Assembly (NCBI RefSeq): GCF_901000735.1 | Contig: NC_081545.1 | Coordinates: 29,851,513 to 29,915,512 of the forward strand | Length of the DNA: 64,000 bases | Reading direction: 5' to 3' | Source of the DNA: Corylus avellana | Taxonomy: Eukaryota > Streptophyta > Magnoliopsida > Fagales > Betulaceae | Shown: positions 46,404-58,280 of the stretch, in pieces | Position numbering within the stretch: position 1 is the stretch's first letter | How the letters are laid out: every line of letters starts with the position of its first letter | The notes under the pieces: model-generated | Databases searched by the model: none | What the model was told of the DNA's origin: nothing | The model's input: the letters and a program-made list of their open reading frames with translations, nothing else | Made by a program: the position numbers and the translations under genes

Positions 46404-49400
46404 ATAGGAGTCTTCAAGAAAACAAATCCTCTTGCGAATTGAAAGTATGAAACAACCCCTCTTGTAAATGGACTCAATTCTGCCAATCGACCTCCCCTTT
46501 TAGATAGTCTTTGTGTAACTCAAGTTCCATTCTTGTATGACCACTACTACCAGAAAAATAAAAGACGAAGCATAAAAATTGAAGACAAGACAATAAGCAT
46601 AACATGGTTGTAGGTAATGAACTCTGTATTCCGTCATATTTTGCATCATTATGATATAATTATTTTACACTCCATAGGAAATGAAAATAGTTAATCAAAG
46701 TCAAAATGCATATGCTAAGTCAGATAATTCCTAATGCACTCCTTGAATAGTAAAAAGCAAATGAGGATTTCGAGGGCCAGACAAACATCAGACTGGCTGG
46801 CAGCCAACTGTTGGTCAACTGGTTGGTAGTTAATTTGATAATGGGAAATTCAGGGCTAAACAGACTATATCTGACCTGTTTGTTATTGAACAACCCTCAT
46901 TTTATTCATTAAGATTATTTTATTGTTTTCATATAATTGTAGGTGGGATGATTCATACCAGTTGAAGAATGTCAATTCTGAATGTGACTAGGACTGTTTG
47001 CTCCATAATCAGCAAGAAACAATGAAGTCATACATTTTTTTATATTTACTCTGTGAAAGCATGACTGTTAGATGGTAGAGGTTTCAAACCAACCAGTCCA
47101 AATGAAACTGATTCACAGCCATAAAAAATCAGCCTAGTATTCTACAACCGTGCCTTTTCAATATGGATGCTGAATATACCATGAGAAAGTAAAACCTTCA
47201 GATATTGCTGGGTGAAAAGAAAAAAGTGAACAAAAACAAGTAGCATGAAATGTCCTATCTTTATGCAGAGATAGTGTGCAAATTAATGTGTTCTAATTTT
47301 AGAATTTTTCATGTGATTGGTTCGTCAGAGTATGAAATCATTTTTGTTGGCACTGTACATCATTTATTTTTTATTAGATACTGCTGCAGAAATTTGATGT
47401 AAAATGAATAATTCTGGAACATTTTATAAACGAATATATCTTATCCTCTTGTGGTGGTTTAGGTCAGTTGGGAAGAAAGCAGAACCTCAGAGTACATATC
47501 TTTATATTCAATTGGCAAGTGAGCTTTCATGTCAAGATTCAAGGTGCTTGCATTTTCCATAACTTATGGTCATACTTTTTACCTACCAGCCTCTGCCTCA
47601 TGTACAAACTTGATAGTGAAATATTTGGGACCTTGATAATCTTTTCATATTTGTCATTAAATATGGGTGGCCATGCGCTTTCCCTCCCATGTTTCCCGAG
47701 TTTATTGTTACTTGCAATGTGGAGCAGGAGAATCTTAGACAGTGTGGATGGATACATTTTGTTACTTCTTGCTGATGTTTCTATTTATTTATTTTCTTAA
47801 GAAACTAGATTCTTTTTATTTGTTTTTATTACTTCATGAGCTATTCTTAAATATTTAGATACACCCAAAAAAAATCCCACCATCTACTTGACTAAAATCT
47901 GAGTATTGGTTAGAGAAACGCTTTTGAGGTCTTTTAGCTAGTGATGGTTGCTTGGATTTTAGTAGCAGCCTGTTTTCATGCTCCCCTGGTTTGTGTTCTC
48001 TCACTGGTGGGTTTGAGGTTTTGATTTTATTGTCTTGTATATGTCTTGATCTAATTGAGAATTCTTTTCTTCTTGTTCAAGTGTGTTTGTTTCCTGTGCA
48101 CCAGCTGTAACTTTGCTTTGGAAAATGGAAGGAATGGCTTGAAATCCTACTGGGCAGATGATGTCTTTGGGGAATCTACTGGAATTACTTATGATGAGCT
48201 TATGTATCACTCTATCAGCCATACATATAAACTTTGGCTGGACAAGACCCTTCCTGGGGTTTGTTGGGATTTTGAACATGCTCTGTTTGGATCGAGGAAT
48301 CAATTACAGTGATGTGCCAACTTCCGTGCACACTTAGTTGTTAAATTGGCCTCTTTTTGCCTAGTGTTTGAAAGCATGACCAAAGATTCTTGTCTTTTTT
48401 CTTTTTTTCTTTTCTCTTTTAAGGATTAAGAGTGACAAAAATCTCCTTGTAAACCATTTCTCCTCTTTTGAATAAAAAATAGGCGTACGGTGATGTACAT
48501 TTCAAACAAGAGAAAGCCTGGTTTCCAGTACATTTCAGTTTGAACAAAGCGAACGATATTGGGATGATTGGATTCGGCCAAAACCCTCCAGGTACTTTTT
48601 GCCTGAACTTCTCGCATGGCTGGCACTTGGCAGGAAAAGGGCCTACTAATTGGCATTTTGCTAGATGGGTCTTTCAAAGTCTATTTATTTTTATTCTTCT
48701 TCATTTGTGAGATTTCACCTTAACTCTCCATTATATTTATCTGGAGATCATTTTTAAGATTCAATAATGTTTTCTATCCTTCTCTCTTTTTATTTAAGTT
48801 TTTCATATCCATATGCATATTTTCTAATAGACATTTGTAATAAAGCGGGGGAGAGAGAGACTTTAGAACTCCTACAGAAAGAAAACCAACAATTATATGG
48901 AGAGAAGAGAGGCAAATTGGGCATTGGCTTTTTTGTTTTGTTTTGTTTTTTTTTTTTTTTTTTGAGAGATAATGCACCATAATTGTGGGTTCTATGTGTG
49001 CGTGGCATTTCTAATACTACTATTATTTGGGAGCCTTATTCTACTTTGGGTCTTAGGCAACTGTCTCCCTCACCTAATTATTACTTGGGTCATGGACCTA
49101 TACCATTGTTAATACAACAATGACTTCATGCCTAGAACTAGAAGGGAGGGAGAAGCCCGCAGAAGTGGTAGAAGGTTAGAAAGGTTTGTCAGAGGTACCG
49201 ACAGAACCATCTCTAATGCCTAAGTGAGTATGAGGAGCTATGAGGAAAGGTAAATTTAGCAAAGTGAAAGCAGGAGAAAATTATGTGTACCTAGGGAGTT
49301 AAGGGGCCTCCTCTCTTTATATAGATCTATTGTTCCCACTTTTTACTCGTGGGACTCTGGAGATTCCTGCTTAAATCTCGTTATAACTATGGGTGATTTC

Positions 49401-50999
49401 ATCCTGAGAGTATCAAAAGAGGTTATTTAACTTGGTCAAATAGTTACTTGATATTATAACTATACAAGTGGATGCAATTGTTGCCTCTAATCACATCTGC
49501 AACTGCACTCTGTGATTATCACTTTTATGTAACCACATTCGGTCGCCTAGGCATGCAGTTATTAACCTCTATCCGCGTAGTTATTGAAGGCAAAATCGCA
49601 CCGCTAATGGCCTATTAAGTAATGGACATTTAACGCCTATTTTAATGTTTTGAGCATTCTTTGGGCCTATTTTTTGAAATTGTTTTGTGCTTTTTTATTT
49701 ATTTATTTATTTAAGCTTTAGTGTTTTTGAGGAAACTCATACCAAAACGACATCATTATGCATTTGCATATGAGATTAGTAGTTTTTTCCAACCACATCC
49801 GCATGCCGTTACGCAGATAGTTTGTACAATCCTACCTAATATGGAGAGGAGGAGGAATCGTGTGTAGTACACCTTATTGCTGTCTAAGTGCTCATCGGCC
49901 TTAGTGTAGGCCACCTCTCAAGCTAGGGCCTATGCCATTCGTTTGGCTATTGGAGCCGGACTTATTCGAATCGTCTTAGCGAGACACTCTAAACCCTTTG
50001 GCAAAGATGGTCCAACTGTGGTGGAGCCCAAAGGTCCTTAATTAGGTAGATCATGAGGCTTATTGGCCAATTGGTGGTTGGGTAATGGGTGCACCACTAC
50101 CTAATCCACATCTATCTCTAGTATTGAGTTGATGAAAAATGTGGTTCAAAGTTATAAGCAAGGAACCTAAGTACGTATTTCTTGATTCGGATAGGAGTTG
50201 ACTGTTGAGCACGTTTAACACATACAAAGTTTATTTTGATGTCAACGTTAAATTTCACTTGCTGTCTGTGTTTGATTTAGCATAAGGAGTATGAGGAAAC
50301 ATGAAAATTTCTTACTGCCCATTAATCTATTTAGTAATTTCCCGAACTTACATAGGAGAAAAAATTGTTGATAGTTTGTGATAATTAATTAGGTAACATG
50401 AGAAGCTGTGAACATTAGCTTAATTTGGAACTAAAGCTTAATTTCTGTGATATGATTCAGATTGTTTGGAGAAAATCTTTCAGTAGATAGACATTTGTTT
50501 TGGCGAGGAAAGATAAGGCAAGGAAAATGGAAGTTTTTAAGAACAGAATTTAAGAGAAACGCAATAATAACCTTTTGGCACCTACAAAAAAAAAAAAAAT
50601 TAAAAAAAATATATTGGCCCTTATTTTTCTGCTAAAGACAAACTATGGGTCTTGATTTTAACAAAAATGTTCTAATTATTTCACAAAGGTTCTAACATGT
50701 TGCAGAAAGTGTAATTTAGTCAAGAGTGGGGTAAGGAAAAGTGTATCTTTAGTATTTAATAAATAATAATAATAATAATATAATAATAATAACCATTTAT
50801 TAAATCATCACCTTGGTTTATTTGACCCTATTCGTACTATATATCGATCTCAATATCTCCACAGTATGAAATGGACATCTAACTTCCTTTCATGGTAAAC
50901 GAAAAAAAAAAAAAACAGAATGATTAATTTATTTGTTAACATCTTCAATATATATTTTCTTTAAGATAGGGATAGGGATGACAATTCTTTTTCATGTGT
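46404..50999. other. Gene-poor intergenic region
   Basis: No gene can be supported. Open frames at 47468-47800 and 48055-48312 have no recognisable motif. A short minus-strand stretch near 48540-48620 reads like part of a kinase domain (see findings). A (TAA)n run lies at about 50763-50790. Confidence 0.4.
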
Positions 51000-51625
51000 T
51001 AGGTTAGAGTTGTATCGAAGTATATATATATATATATAAAAGACTACAAAGGTTAATCATAATTCAACCAATTTAATTAAATAAGTTAAACCCCTAAATT
51101 CTAACCTTCTATTTTTGTATTAGGTTCGCAAGTCATGTCAATAATTTTCTGTCATTATGTTGCTTGTCAAATCTGAGTCGTGTTGAAACATAAATATAAG
51201 ACTATATAAGTCAATGATAACTCAACTCATGTAATTAAACGAGTTAAACCCATTAACTCTAACTCTCTATTTTTGTATTGAATTCTATTGGGTTCGCAGG
51301 TAATGTCAAAAACTGTTTGCCATTATGTCGCATCATATTCGAGTCGTATCGAAACATGAATATAAAATTACATGTCAATCATAACTTGACTAATTTAATT
51401 AAACAGGTTAAATCCATCAACTCTAACCCTCAATTTTTGTATCGGGTTCGTGTTGGGTTCATATGCAATGTCAAAAACTGTTTGTCATTATGTTGCGTGC
51501 CGAATTTAGATTGTGTTGAAGTATAGATATAAGACTATATAGATCAACCATAATCTAACATATTTAATCAAACAGATCAAATTTTTAAACTTTAACCATT
51601 TAATTTTGTAGTGAATTTATATAAG
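51000..51625. repeat. Tandem repeat array, period about 167 bp, just under four copies
   Basis: The landmark gtcattatgttgc-like box recurs at 51151, 51319 and 51486. The companions 'taattaaacgagttaaaccc' and 'ctctatttttgtatt' recur with the same spacing. Copies have diverged and contain small indels. The array ends about 340 bp before the MYB start codon and so lies in its upstream region. Confidence 0.8.
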
Positions 51626-51968
51626 ATTTATTTGTCGTATCAAAAATTGCTAAAAAAAAAGCTTGTGGGGGAGGGGAGAGAGAACGACGCAAAAATGCAA
51701 ATATTGTAACAAGGAAAATGACGTATACTAAACAGTACGCAGGAGGAGAGTCGTTGGAGAGAGCACCTTATCCTCTTAACTGTAGAACAGTGTGACTCAC
51801 CTAAACAAAGCAAAACAACCGGTCCAAGTCAACCAACTTCCCCCATCCCCCACTTCCTCACAACTATATCTGCGCCCATCCCCTGCTTTTTGCTTCGACT
51901 CTCTCTCTCTCTCTCTCTCAAATTTCTTTCTGCATTTTCTGAAAAGAGGGAGGAAACACAAGACAACA

Positions 51969-52844
51969 ATGAGAAAACCATGCTGTGATAAAGAAGGCAC
52001 CAACAAGGGCGCTTGGTCCAAGCAAGAAGACCAAAAGCTCATCGATTACATCCGAACCCACGGCGAAGGCTGCTGGCGTTCCCTCCCCAAGGCTGCAGGT
52101 TTGTCATTTGGCTTTCTTTTTCGTTTTTTGTTCTTTTTTCATCACCTTATTAATTAATTAACTTGTTTCATGTTGATTCATTATAGGGTTGGATCGCTGT
52201 GGCAAAAGTTGTAGGCTAAGATGGATAAACTATCTCCGGCCAGATATCAAACGTGGAAACTTTGGTCAAGACGAGGAGGATCTCATCATCAAGCTCCATG
52301 CCCTCCTAGGCAATCGGTATTTTCTCTCAACTTCTCTTTTGACATATCAATGCATGTGCAAACACGTGTATAGTAGGTGGTAAATTTTCTAACAAACGGT
52401 TATGGTTATGTGACCGTTAGGTGGTCTCTGATAGCCGGAAGGCTACCGGGACGGACAGACAACGAGGTAAAGAACTACTGGAACTCTCACATCCGGCGAA
52501 AGCTAATAAGCATGGGGATTGATCCAAACAACCATAGACTAAACCAGATTCCGCTCCGGCCGCCACCCAAGTGCGACGTTTCTGCATCCGCAACGTCCTC
52601 TGAGTCGACTAATAACGAGTGCAAGCCATCGCCACCGCCACAGCCGCAGCCGCAGCCGTTGAAACCCTCTGTCAATAAAACGACCGATAGGGTTTCTGAC
52701 TCTTTGGACTTGAATCTTGATCTCACAATTGCATTTCCTTCTCCTCCGGCCACCTCCGCGGAAGAGAAGCGACGAGTTTCAAAGACCAGGATGACAAAGC
52801 AAGTGGAAAGTAGTGAGCCTGTTCCTACCCTCCTCCTCTTTTAG
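51969..52844 (+). CDS. R2R3-MYB repressor, C2/subgroup 4 type
   Basis: Three exons (51969-52098, 52187-52316, 52421-52844) with GT-AG introns at the standard R2R3-MYB positions encode 227 aa. R2 begins [17 protein letters not shown]3 follows [15 protein letters not shown]. The bHLH-contact motif DLx2Kx3Lx6Lx3R is complete in R3. The start [16 protein letters not shown] is typical of subgroup 4. The C-terminal region has an EAR-like [10 protein letters not shown] (repression) and the protein ends exactly in TLLLF, the second repression motif of C2-type flavonoid repressors (FaMYB1, VvMYBC2, PhMYB27 class). Expected role: nuclear repressor of anthocyanin or proanthocyanidin synthesis acting through MYB-bHLH-WD40 complexes. 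The Pro/Gln run (PPPQPQPQP) is a small local feature. Confidence 0.92.
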
Positions 52845-54403
52845 ACAACGACGAATTCTTAGATCAAATGATATCATCTTCTTACTTGCCTATCCTGGAA
52901 TCGGAGAAAGCAAGAATGTTCATAAGTGCGAACTGTTTGGATGGAGAAATTTTTTTTTTTTATCTTGGTACCGGCAAACAGCAGCGCATTAATTAATACA
53001 ACCAGACGTGGGCGGCCAAACCGCCGATCATATCAAGTTTATGGATGAAATCTATTTGTTTGAATATATATATATATTTATATATATTACTTTTGTGTAA
53101 TCTTTCAGACTGTACAGGTCAGAAGAATAGCATATAAATGGGAGATGGAGTACGTACGAGTCCAATCAACAAAAAGAAAATTGATGACGGGTCTTTTCAT
53201 TTGTATTCCAGAGGCTCCAAACTAATGTAGGATGATCTTGGGATTATGGTGCATATGTATATGTTATTCTGTAGCACTACTACTCGTGATTGATAATATA
53301 TATTTATATTTATGTTTCAACTTCAGCAACCATTTGAATTTAGCCTCTTAATTCTTGGCGCATGATTTGTTGCTTACTGTGATTTTAATCAACATGTCTT
53401 TTCTTTTTTTTTTGCTAAATATTGTGGAATATGTGAAGAGAAATTAAATTTAAAAAAAAAATCCTGAAATTGAATTACTTAGGAAAGAGAGTGAACTGAA
53501 AAAATGTAAATGTTTGGTACGAAGAAATAAAAAAATTTATTTTGTAGTAATTTTTTTATTTAAATAATAATAAAAAGTAATTAATATAATATAAAAAATA
53601 AGAATATTAAAATTGATTGAATCTTTAAATCCAGTCTGTTCGGTCCCCTATGGCATCCAGTATGTCCAAAACACGTCTTACACGTCTTAATTCTGGGGTA
53701 TGCGAGGTGGGCGAGGAGTTCAATGGTTGACTCCTTGATGGGGATATGGCTTCCTAGCTGCAACAGAATTGGCACCTCCGTACGTACATTGTAGTCTATG
53801 TTCCTCTCCATGTCGGATATATGATGAGAATGTTGAAAACAATTTTCATCTGGTTTAGCAATAAAATTAATATTAAATTACCTCTTTATATTAATAGTGA
53901 AGCTTAAATAAGGCATCTCAATGGCTAAAATCTTATAAAAAATAAAAAATAAAAAATAAAAACCACCTTGTAGAAAACATATTTTCAACAAGAAGGTAAT
54001 TTTCATACCTCGCATTAATTAGTTTCAATTTTTGTTTATGTGAATGGATAATTGACTTTTTTTTTTTCTGCCTCACCTCGTTGTTTCAAATATCAGGTAA
54101 TATGTAAAATTTACAGAAATCAATAGAAACCTAGAAAAGACGTTGCGCCGTTGGGATCCGAATTAAAAATAACAGTATGTATGCTGTAGTATAAGTAATA
54201 GTCAAGATTGAATCTCAAAAAAATCTCTCTTCATTTTCTTTTTCTTATTAAAAGCTTTTAAAAATAAGTCAACTTTAAAATTTAATCTTAACTGTTACTT
54301 ACACTACAACATACATATTATTTTTAAAATAACAGTATGTATACCAGATGAGCGCCAATGATATCAATGGACTGAAACTTTCAGAGAGCATTAAAATCAA
54401 GCA

Positions 54404-54432
<29 letters not shown>
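52845..54432. other. Intergenic region downstream of MYB
   Basis: Contains the MYB 3' UTR and AT-rich sequence; no gene supported. The segment 53520-53605 resembles the repeated spacer segment at 160-260 and 60700-60830 (agtaatttttttatttaaata), probably a degenerate dispersed repeat. Confidence 0.4.
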
Positions 54433-54441
<9 letters not shown>

Positions 54442-54586
54442 AAGGAAGTGGTCCAAACTAGTGCGACAGTTGATTGGACAACTACAAATTTTGGCTCCCA
54501 CGGCCAGCTGCCTTTGTTGCGTGAATGGCAAGCTTCATGTCATAATTATAATTCACACTAATTTGGACCACTTCCTTAATTGAATA
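54433..54586. repeat. Inverted repeat with 31-bp arms in (AT)n context
   Basis: The arm 54433-54463 (tattcaattaaggaagtgg, tccaaactagtg) is the reverse complement of 54556-54586 with a single mismatch. A 92-bp unique centre separates them. Both arms border (AT)n tracts. It may be a small MITE or a hairpin-forming transcript locus. Confidence 0.8.
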
Positions 54587-56709
54587 TATATATATATATG
54601 AAATTAGTACAAAAATATTCTAATTTCCTTAATGTGCAGTACAGTAATACTGCATGGGAATTAAGGATGTTGATTATGACACGTTGAGCATGCAGTGTAA
54701 GAGTTTTTGACAGGTGTAATATCCGAGCTCTAACGCATTGCCACGAGGATGCATGTTGGGACTTGCTACTAGATTTACAGCATTGAATTTGCAGCCATCT
54801 TGGTGAGTAAATTTTCCCTAGCAATACGATACGACCCATCGTTCTCGAACAATAAATTCCATTGAAATTTGTGCAGAATTCATGGCCAACACAAAGGTTA
54901 AAATCTCAGTTCACTTTTCTGGGCAGGCGGTGGATGGTTCTGATGTGTCATTGTTTTGGACTTGGACCACCAGATATGTTCTTGTTCGATCGGAATAAGG
55001 ACATGGTCTTATCTCGCTTATAGATTCGAGTTCATAATTATTATTTGTTTTTGAAAAAAAAAAAAAAAAAAAGGTTAAGCCAATGTTAAAAATATGAATG
55101 ACAACTTATTTCATATGAAAAATATTTGGGTTACTATAATTTTTATTATATATAATCGGAATCTAGAGGGAATAAGCATATAAAGGCATAGCTTCTCCTT
55201 CTTTACTTTTGAAATGTTCCATATAAATATGCTTTATACATGTTTAGGCCAAAAACTTTTCGTTTTGCTCTTAAACTCCTTAAAAAAGTAGTCTAGAAAA
55301 TCAAGTACACAAACACACATTGTCCCGCAATGCTAAAAATAAATAAATAAATAAATACATGATTCCATACGAATTTGTTCTAAATTTACACCAAACTCGA
55401 TGAAATTTGTTGGTTAATACACAAATTTTATCCGCAAGACTTTACCGATTTAGAAAAAAAAAACAATTGAAAATAGATCTTTAGCATCATTAACCTAATG
55501 TAGTTTAACATTTAATGTTTTAGGAATTGTCAAAGTACCAAAATATCAAATGTCTAACAACTTGTTTATCGAGTTATTGTACTTTTACTTACTCTTCTTG
55601 TTTCTATCACAACTACATATATAACGACAATTTTCAGTCAAAAATATTGTAAAAAGTAGGCTTCACAACAAAACAGGGAGTTTCAGGTAGATTTTTTAAT
55701 GTTGTACATCAAAAGAGAAATTGTTACAAAATTGGGCATAAATTCAATCATAAATGATCATAACTTAACGAATACCAATTTTATTTTTTATATATTGATG
55801 TAAATCTTCAATCTTAATATATATTTCTCATCTATTCTTTGTCTCCATATCTTAATTCACATCTTATGAAAATAAGTGTTACATATCTATATTTTAGTAG
55901 ATGGCGTGATAAATATAACATTAATTTATAATAAAAATTGTAGTACTGTAGCGACACTCATTCCATATACATACATAGTCTAAGAGCATGTTTAAGATTG
56001 CGTTTGAAAAATAGAGCTTTTAAGTCAAAAAGAACTTTTGGGCAAAAGTTCTATTTTAAAATTTTTGCCAAAAGTGCGATTTGGCCATTTTTAGGTTTTT
56101 TGGACCTTAAAAGCGGTTTTAATTTATGTATTAAACAAGTAATTTTTTTTTCAAATAAATTTTTTTAAGTGTTAAAAGTATTTTTAAACCTCTTAAACGC
56201 AATTCAAAACAGACCATAAGTCTCAAAGATGGTTAATTATTTGGCCAGTATATATATATATATATATATATATGGCGTACATGATGTGAAAGGGGTTGAA
56301 AATTGAAGCAAGAAGATCAATGTTGAAGATATTCTTGATTCTACTCGGTGTGCATCTGACCAAATATTAAAGAAAACCCATTGTGGGCTCTTTCTATACC
56401 AATTTACTTTTGACTTCTCACGCAATAATATTGTGTGGGGGGGGTGGGGGGTGTTTTCGTTGAGATTCTTGCGGCTTGAAGCCATTTGTTACAAACAAAA
56501 TTAACACTAATAATTAGAGACACGAACCGGGATATAGACCGAACGATGTTCAACAACACACTTAGATGTTTGGTCCCACAAGAGAGAGAGACCACAGAGA
56601 CAGTACACCTGTAGAATATCGAACAGCACATTCAATCTAATTAAGGGCCAATTCGATTGGATTATAACTTTCTAAAGGTTTCATCAATACGTTGCAATAA
56701 TATTATTTA
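54587..56709. other. Intergenic, AT-rich
   Basis: No gene supported. A possible MITE lies at about 55985-56218, with imperfect inverted ends (catgtttaagattgcgtttga against the reverse complement tggtctgttttgaattgcgt) and an interior of 'cttttaag'/'ttttgg' motifs. An (AT)n run lies at 56250-56272. Confidence 0.4.
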
Positions 56710-57044
56710 GGGAAAAGTCCTCTTAACTCGGACTTTACCCCCTCAAACTATTATTCTAATGACAACCTTTTTTCAAACTATCAGTTGCGACAATTTATCT
56801 CTCAAATTACAAAAACAACGACAATGTACTCCCTAGTGCTAGTAAAACGACGTAATTACCTCTATACAATTTTTAATAAGACACCAATATCCTTAAAATT
56901 TTGAAAAAAGCAATTAAATATATTTAAAATTAAACAATATATATTAAAATATTAAAAATATTTGGGGTGGCCTAACCACCCCCATTTGGGCCACCACCCC
57001 AAATGGCCGGAATGAGGGTGGCTCTGGTTTATAACTATTACCTG

Positions 57045-57203
57045 ATTTGCAAGACGGTGATAGAATTGCTGGCCGATATTTTTTCCAGTTTTTGCTGTTA
57101 GAATCAGGCAACAACCAGCTCCACAGGGACAAGGAAGATTGGAAAACGAAGAATTAGACCCGCAATTTTCTTTCCCACCAGCCATGCCATTGGTTCCAGA
57201 AGC
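57045..57203 (-). pseudogene. Captured GRF zinc-finger-like exon fragment
   Basis: On the minus strand an open stretch reads MAGGKENCGSNSSFSN, then LPCPCGAGCCLILTAKTGK, NIGQQFYHR and LANQ, followed by GTAATAG, which could be a splice donor. The CxCG..C..T..T.KN.G..FY pattern is that of GRF-type zinc fingers (as in topoisomerase 3 alpha and APE2), which normally continue FYxCP; here that Cys is Arg. It lies wholly inside the Mutator-like element, so it is most simply a host gene fragment picked up by the transposon. No full gene is present. Confidence 0.5.
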
Positions 57204-57211
57204 ATTGTTAT

Positions 57212-57773
57212 TAAGGCGGAAGCAGGCATATGGTTGGGGGGGACGAATGTCCCTCCAAACATTTTGAAAATGTTATTAAAATATAATTTTTTATAAATTT
57301 ATCCTCACAAAATTATATTTTTGCCCCTTTTTAAAAAATCTTTTTTAGTTTTGTCCCTCCAAAATTATATTTTTATCTCCTATTAAAATTTTCTTTTAGT
57401 TTTGTCCACTCTTACTGCTTTAAAAAATTGAAAATGTCCCCATTTAATTAATGATTTTTAGTTCGCAACATTATTTTGGCTTGACTATAGTATTTATGGG
57501 AGCTCCAAGTGATCTCGTTAGAAGAAAAAGTTCACACTAAATGTACCTCTTTTTAAAAAAAATCCTATAGATCTTTTTAGTTTATTTTAAAACATAACTT
57601 TTGTATGCAATAATAACTTACAATTTCCTATGAAATTAAATTTAAGACTTATCTATATTTATTTTAGATAAACATACACAAATACACATATAGAGAGATA
57701 TTATATGTATCTATGTGGTTATATATTCAGGTAAGTTCGTCCCCCCATAATATTAATCCTGGGTCCGCCCCTG
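57212..57773. mobile_element. Nested hAT-like element, 562 bp, perfect 8-bp TSD
   Basis: Flanked by ATTGTTAT at 57204-57211 and 57774-57781. The right end read inward is CAGGGGCGGACCCAGG; the left end TAAGGCGGAAGCAGG is a decayed version. Both are followed by a ggggggacgaa motif. It is inserted within the Mutator-like element and is therefore younger than it. Confidence 0.8.
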
Positions 57774-58280
57774 ATTGTTATCCACGAAAATTCATAAACT
57801 ACACATATAACGCAAATAGATTAAACTGACTCAAGAACCACAAGCTTGAGGAATACGATATTAAACACCGTTAATGCTTTGAGCTTTGTTTGAGTTGCCT
57901 TTCCCGTGCTTTCTCGGCAACCAAACAAATCAACCATGGAATATCGATTTACAAACTTGGCCCCCCATTTGGGCCAAGGGGTGCCGAGCCACCCCTGGTG
58001 GGTGGCCGGACCATCCCCAGTTACCTATGGGTGGTCCGGCACCCTTGTTTTTGTTTTATTTTTAAGTTTTAAGTTTTTAGTTTTTTTATTATTTTATTAT
58101 TTTTTATAAGTTTTTGTATTTTTGTTTTATTTTAGTAAGGGTAATTACGTCATTTTATTATTATTGGGGGGGTACATTGTCATTGTTTTGGTAGCTTATG
58201 AGTAAATTGTCGCAATTAATAATTTGGAGAGAGATTGTCATTGGAGTAGTAGTTTGAAGGAGCTAAAGAGAACTTTACCC

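Larger units (their letters stand above)
56710..58280. mobile_element. Mutator-like element with long TIRs (candidate Pack-MULE)
   Basis: The left end GGGAAAAGTCCTCTTAAC and the right end (reverse complement GGGTAAAGTTCTCTTTAG) begin inverted repeats of about 190 bp. Both carry the pattern 'caaactayt', 'aatgacaa', 'gcgacaattta', 'gacgtaattac'. Flanks TATTATTTA (56701-56709) and TATTATATA (58281-58289) match at 8 of 9 bases, the duplication length of Mutator elements. Sub-terminal ggccaccccaaatgg and ggccaaggggtgcc blocks also face each other. The interior carries a captured exon-like piece and a nested hAT insertion. No transposase frame. Confidence 0.7.

Noticed and set aside
47468..48312. 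Open frames of 110 and 85 codons as genes
   Set aside because: No recognisable motif, no supported splice structure, and overlapping open frames exist on the opposite strand.
51278..51526. 82-codon open frame near the MYB gene
   Set aside because: It spans the 167-bp repeat units and its internal similarity is just the DNA repeat.
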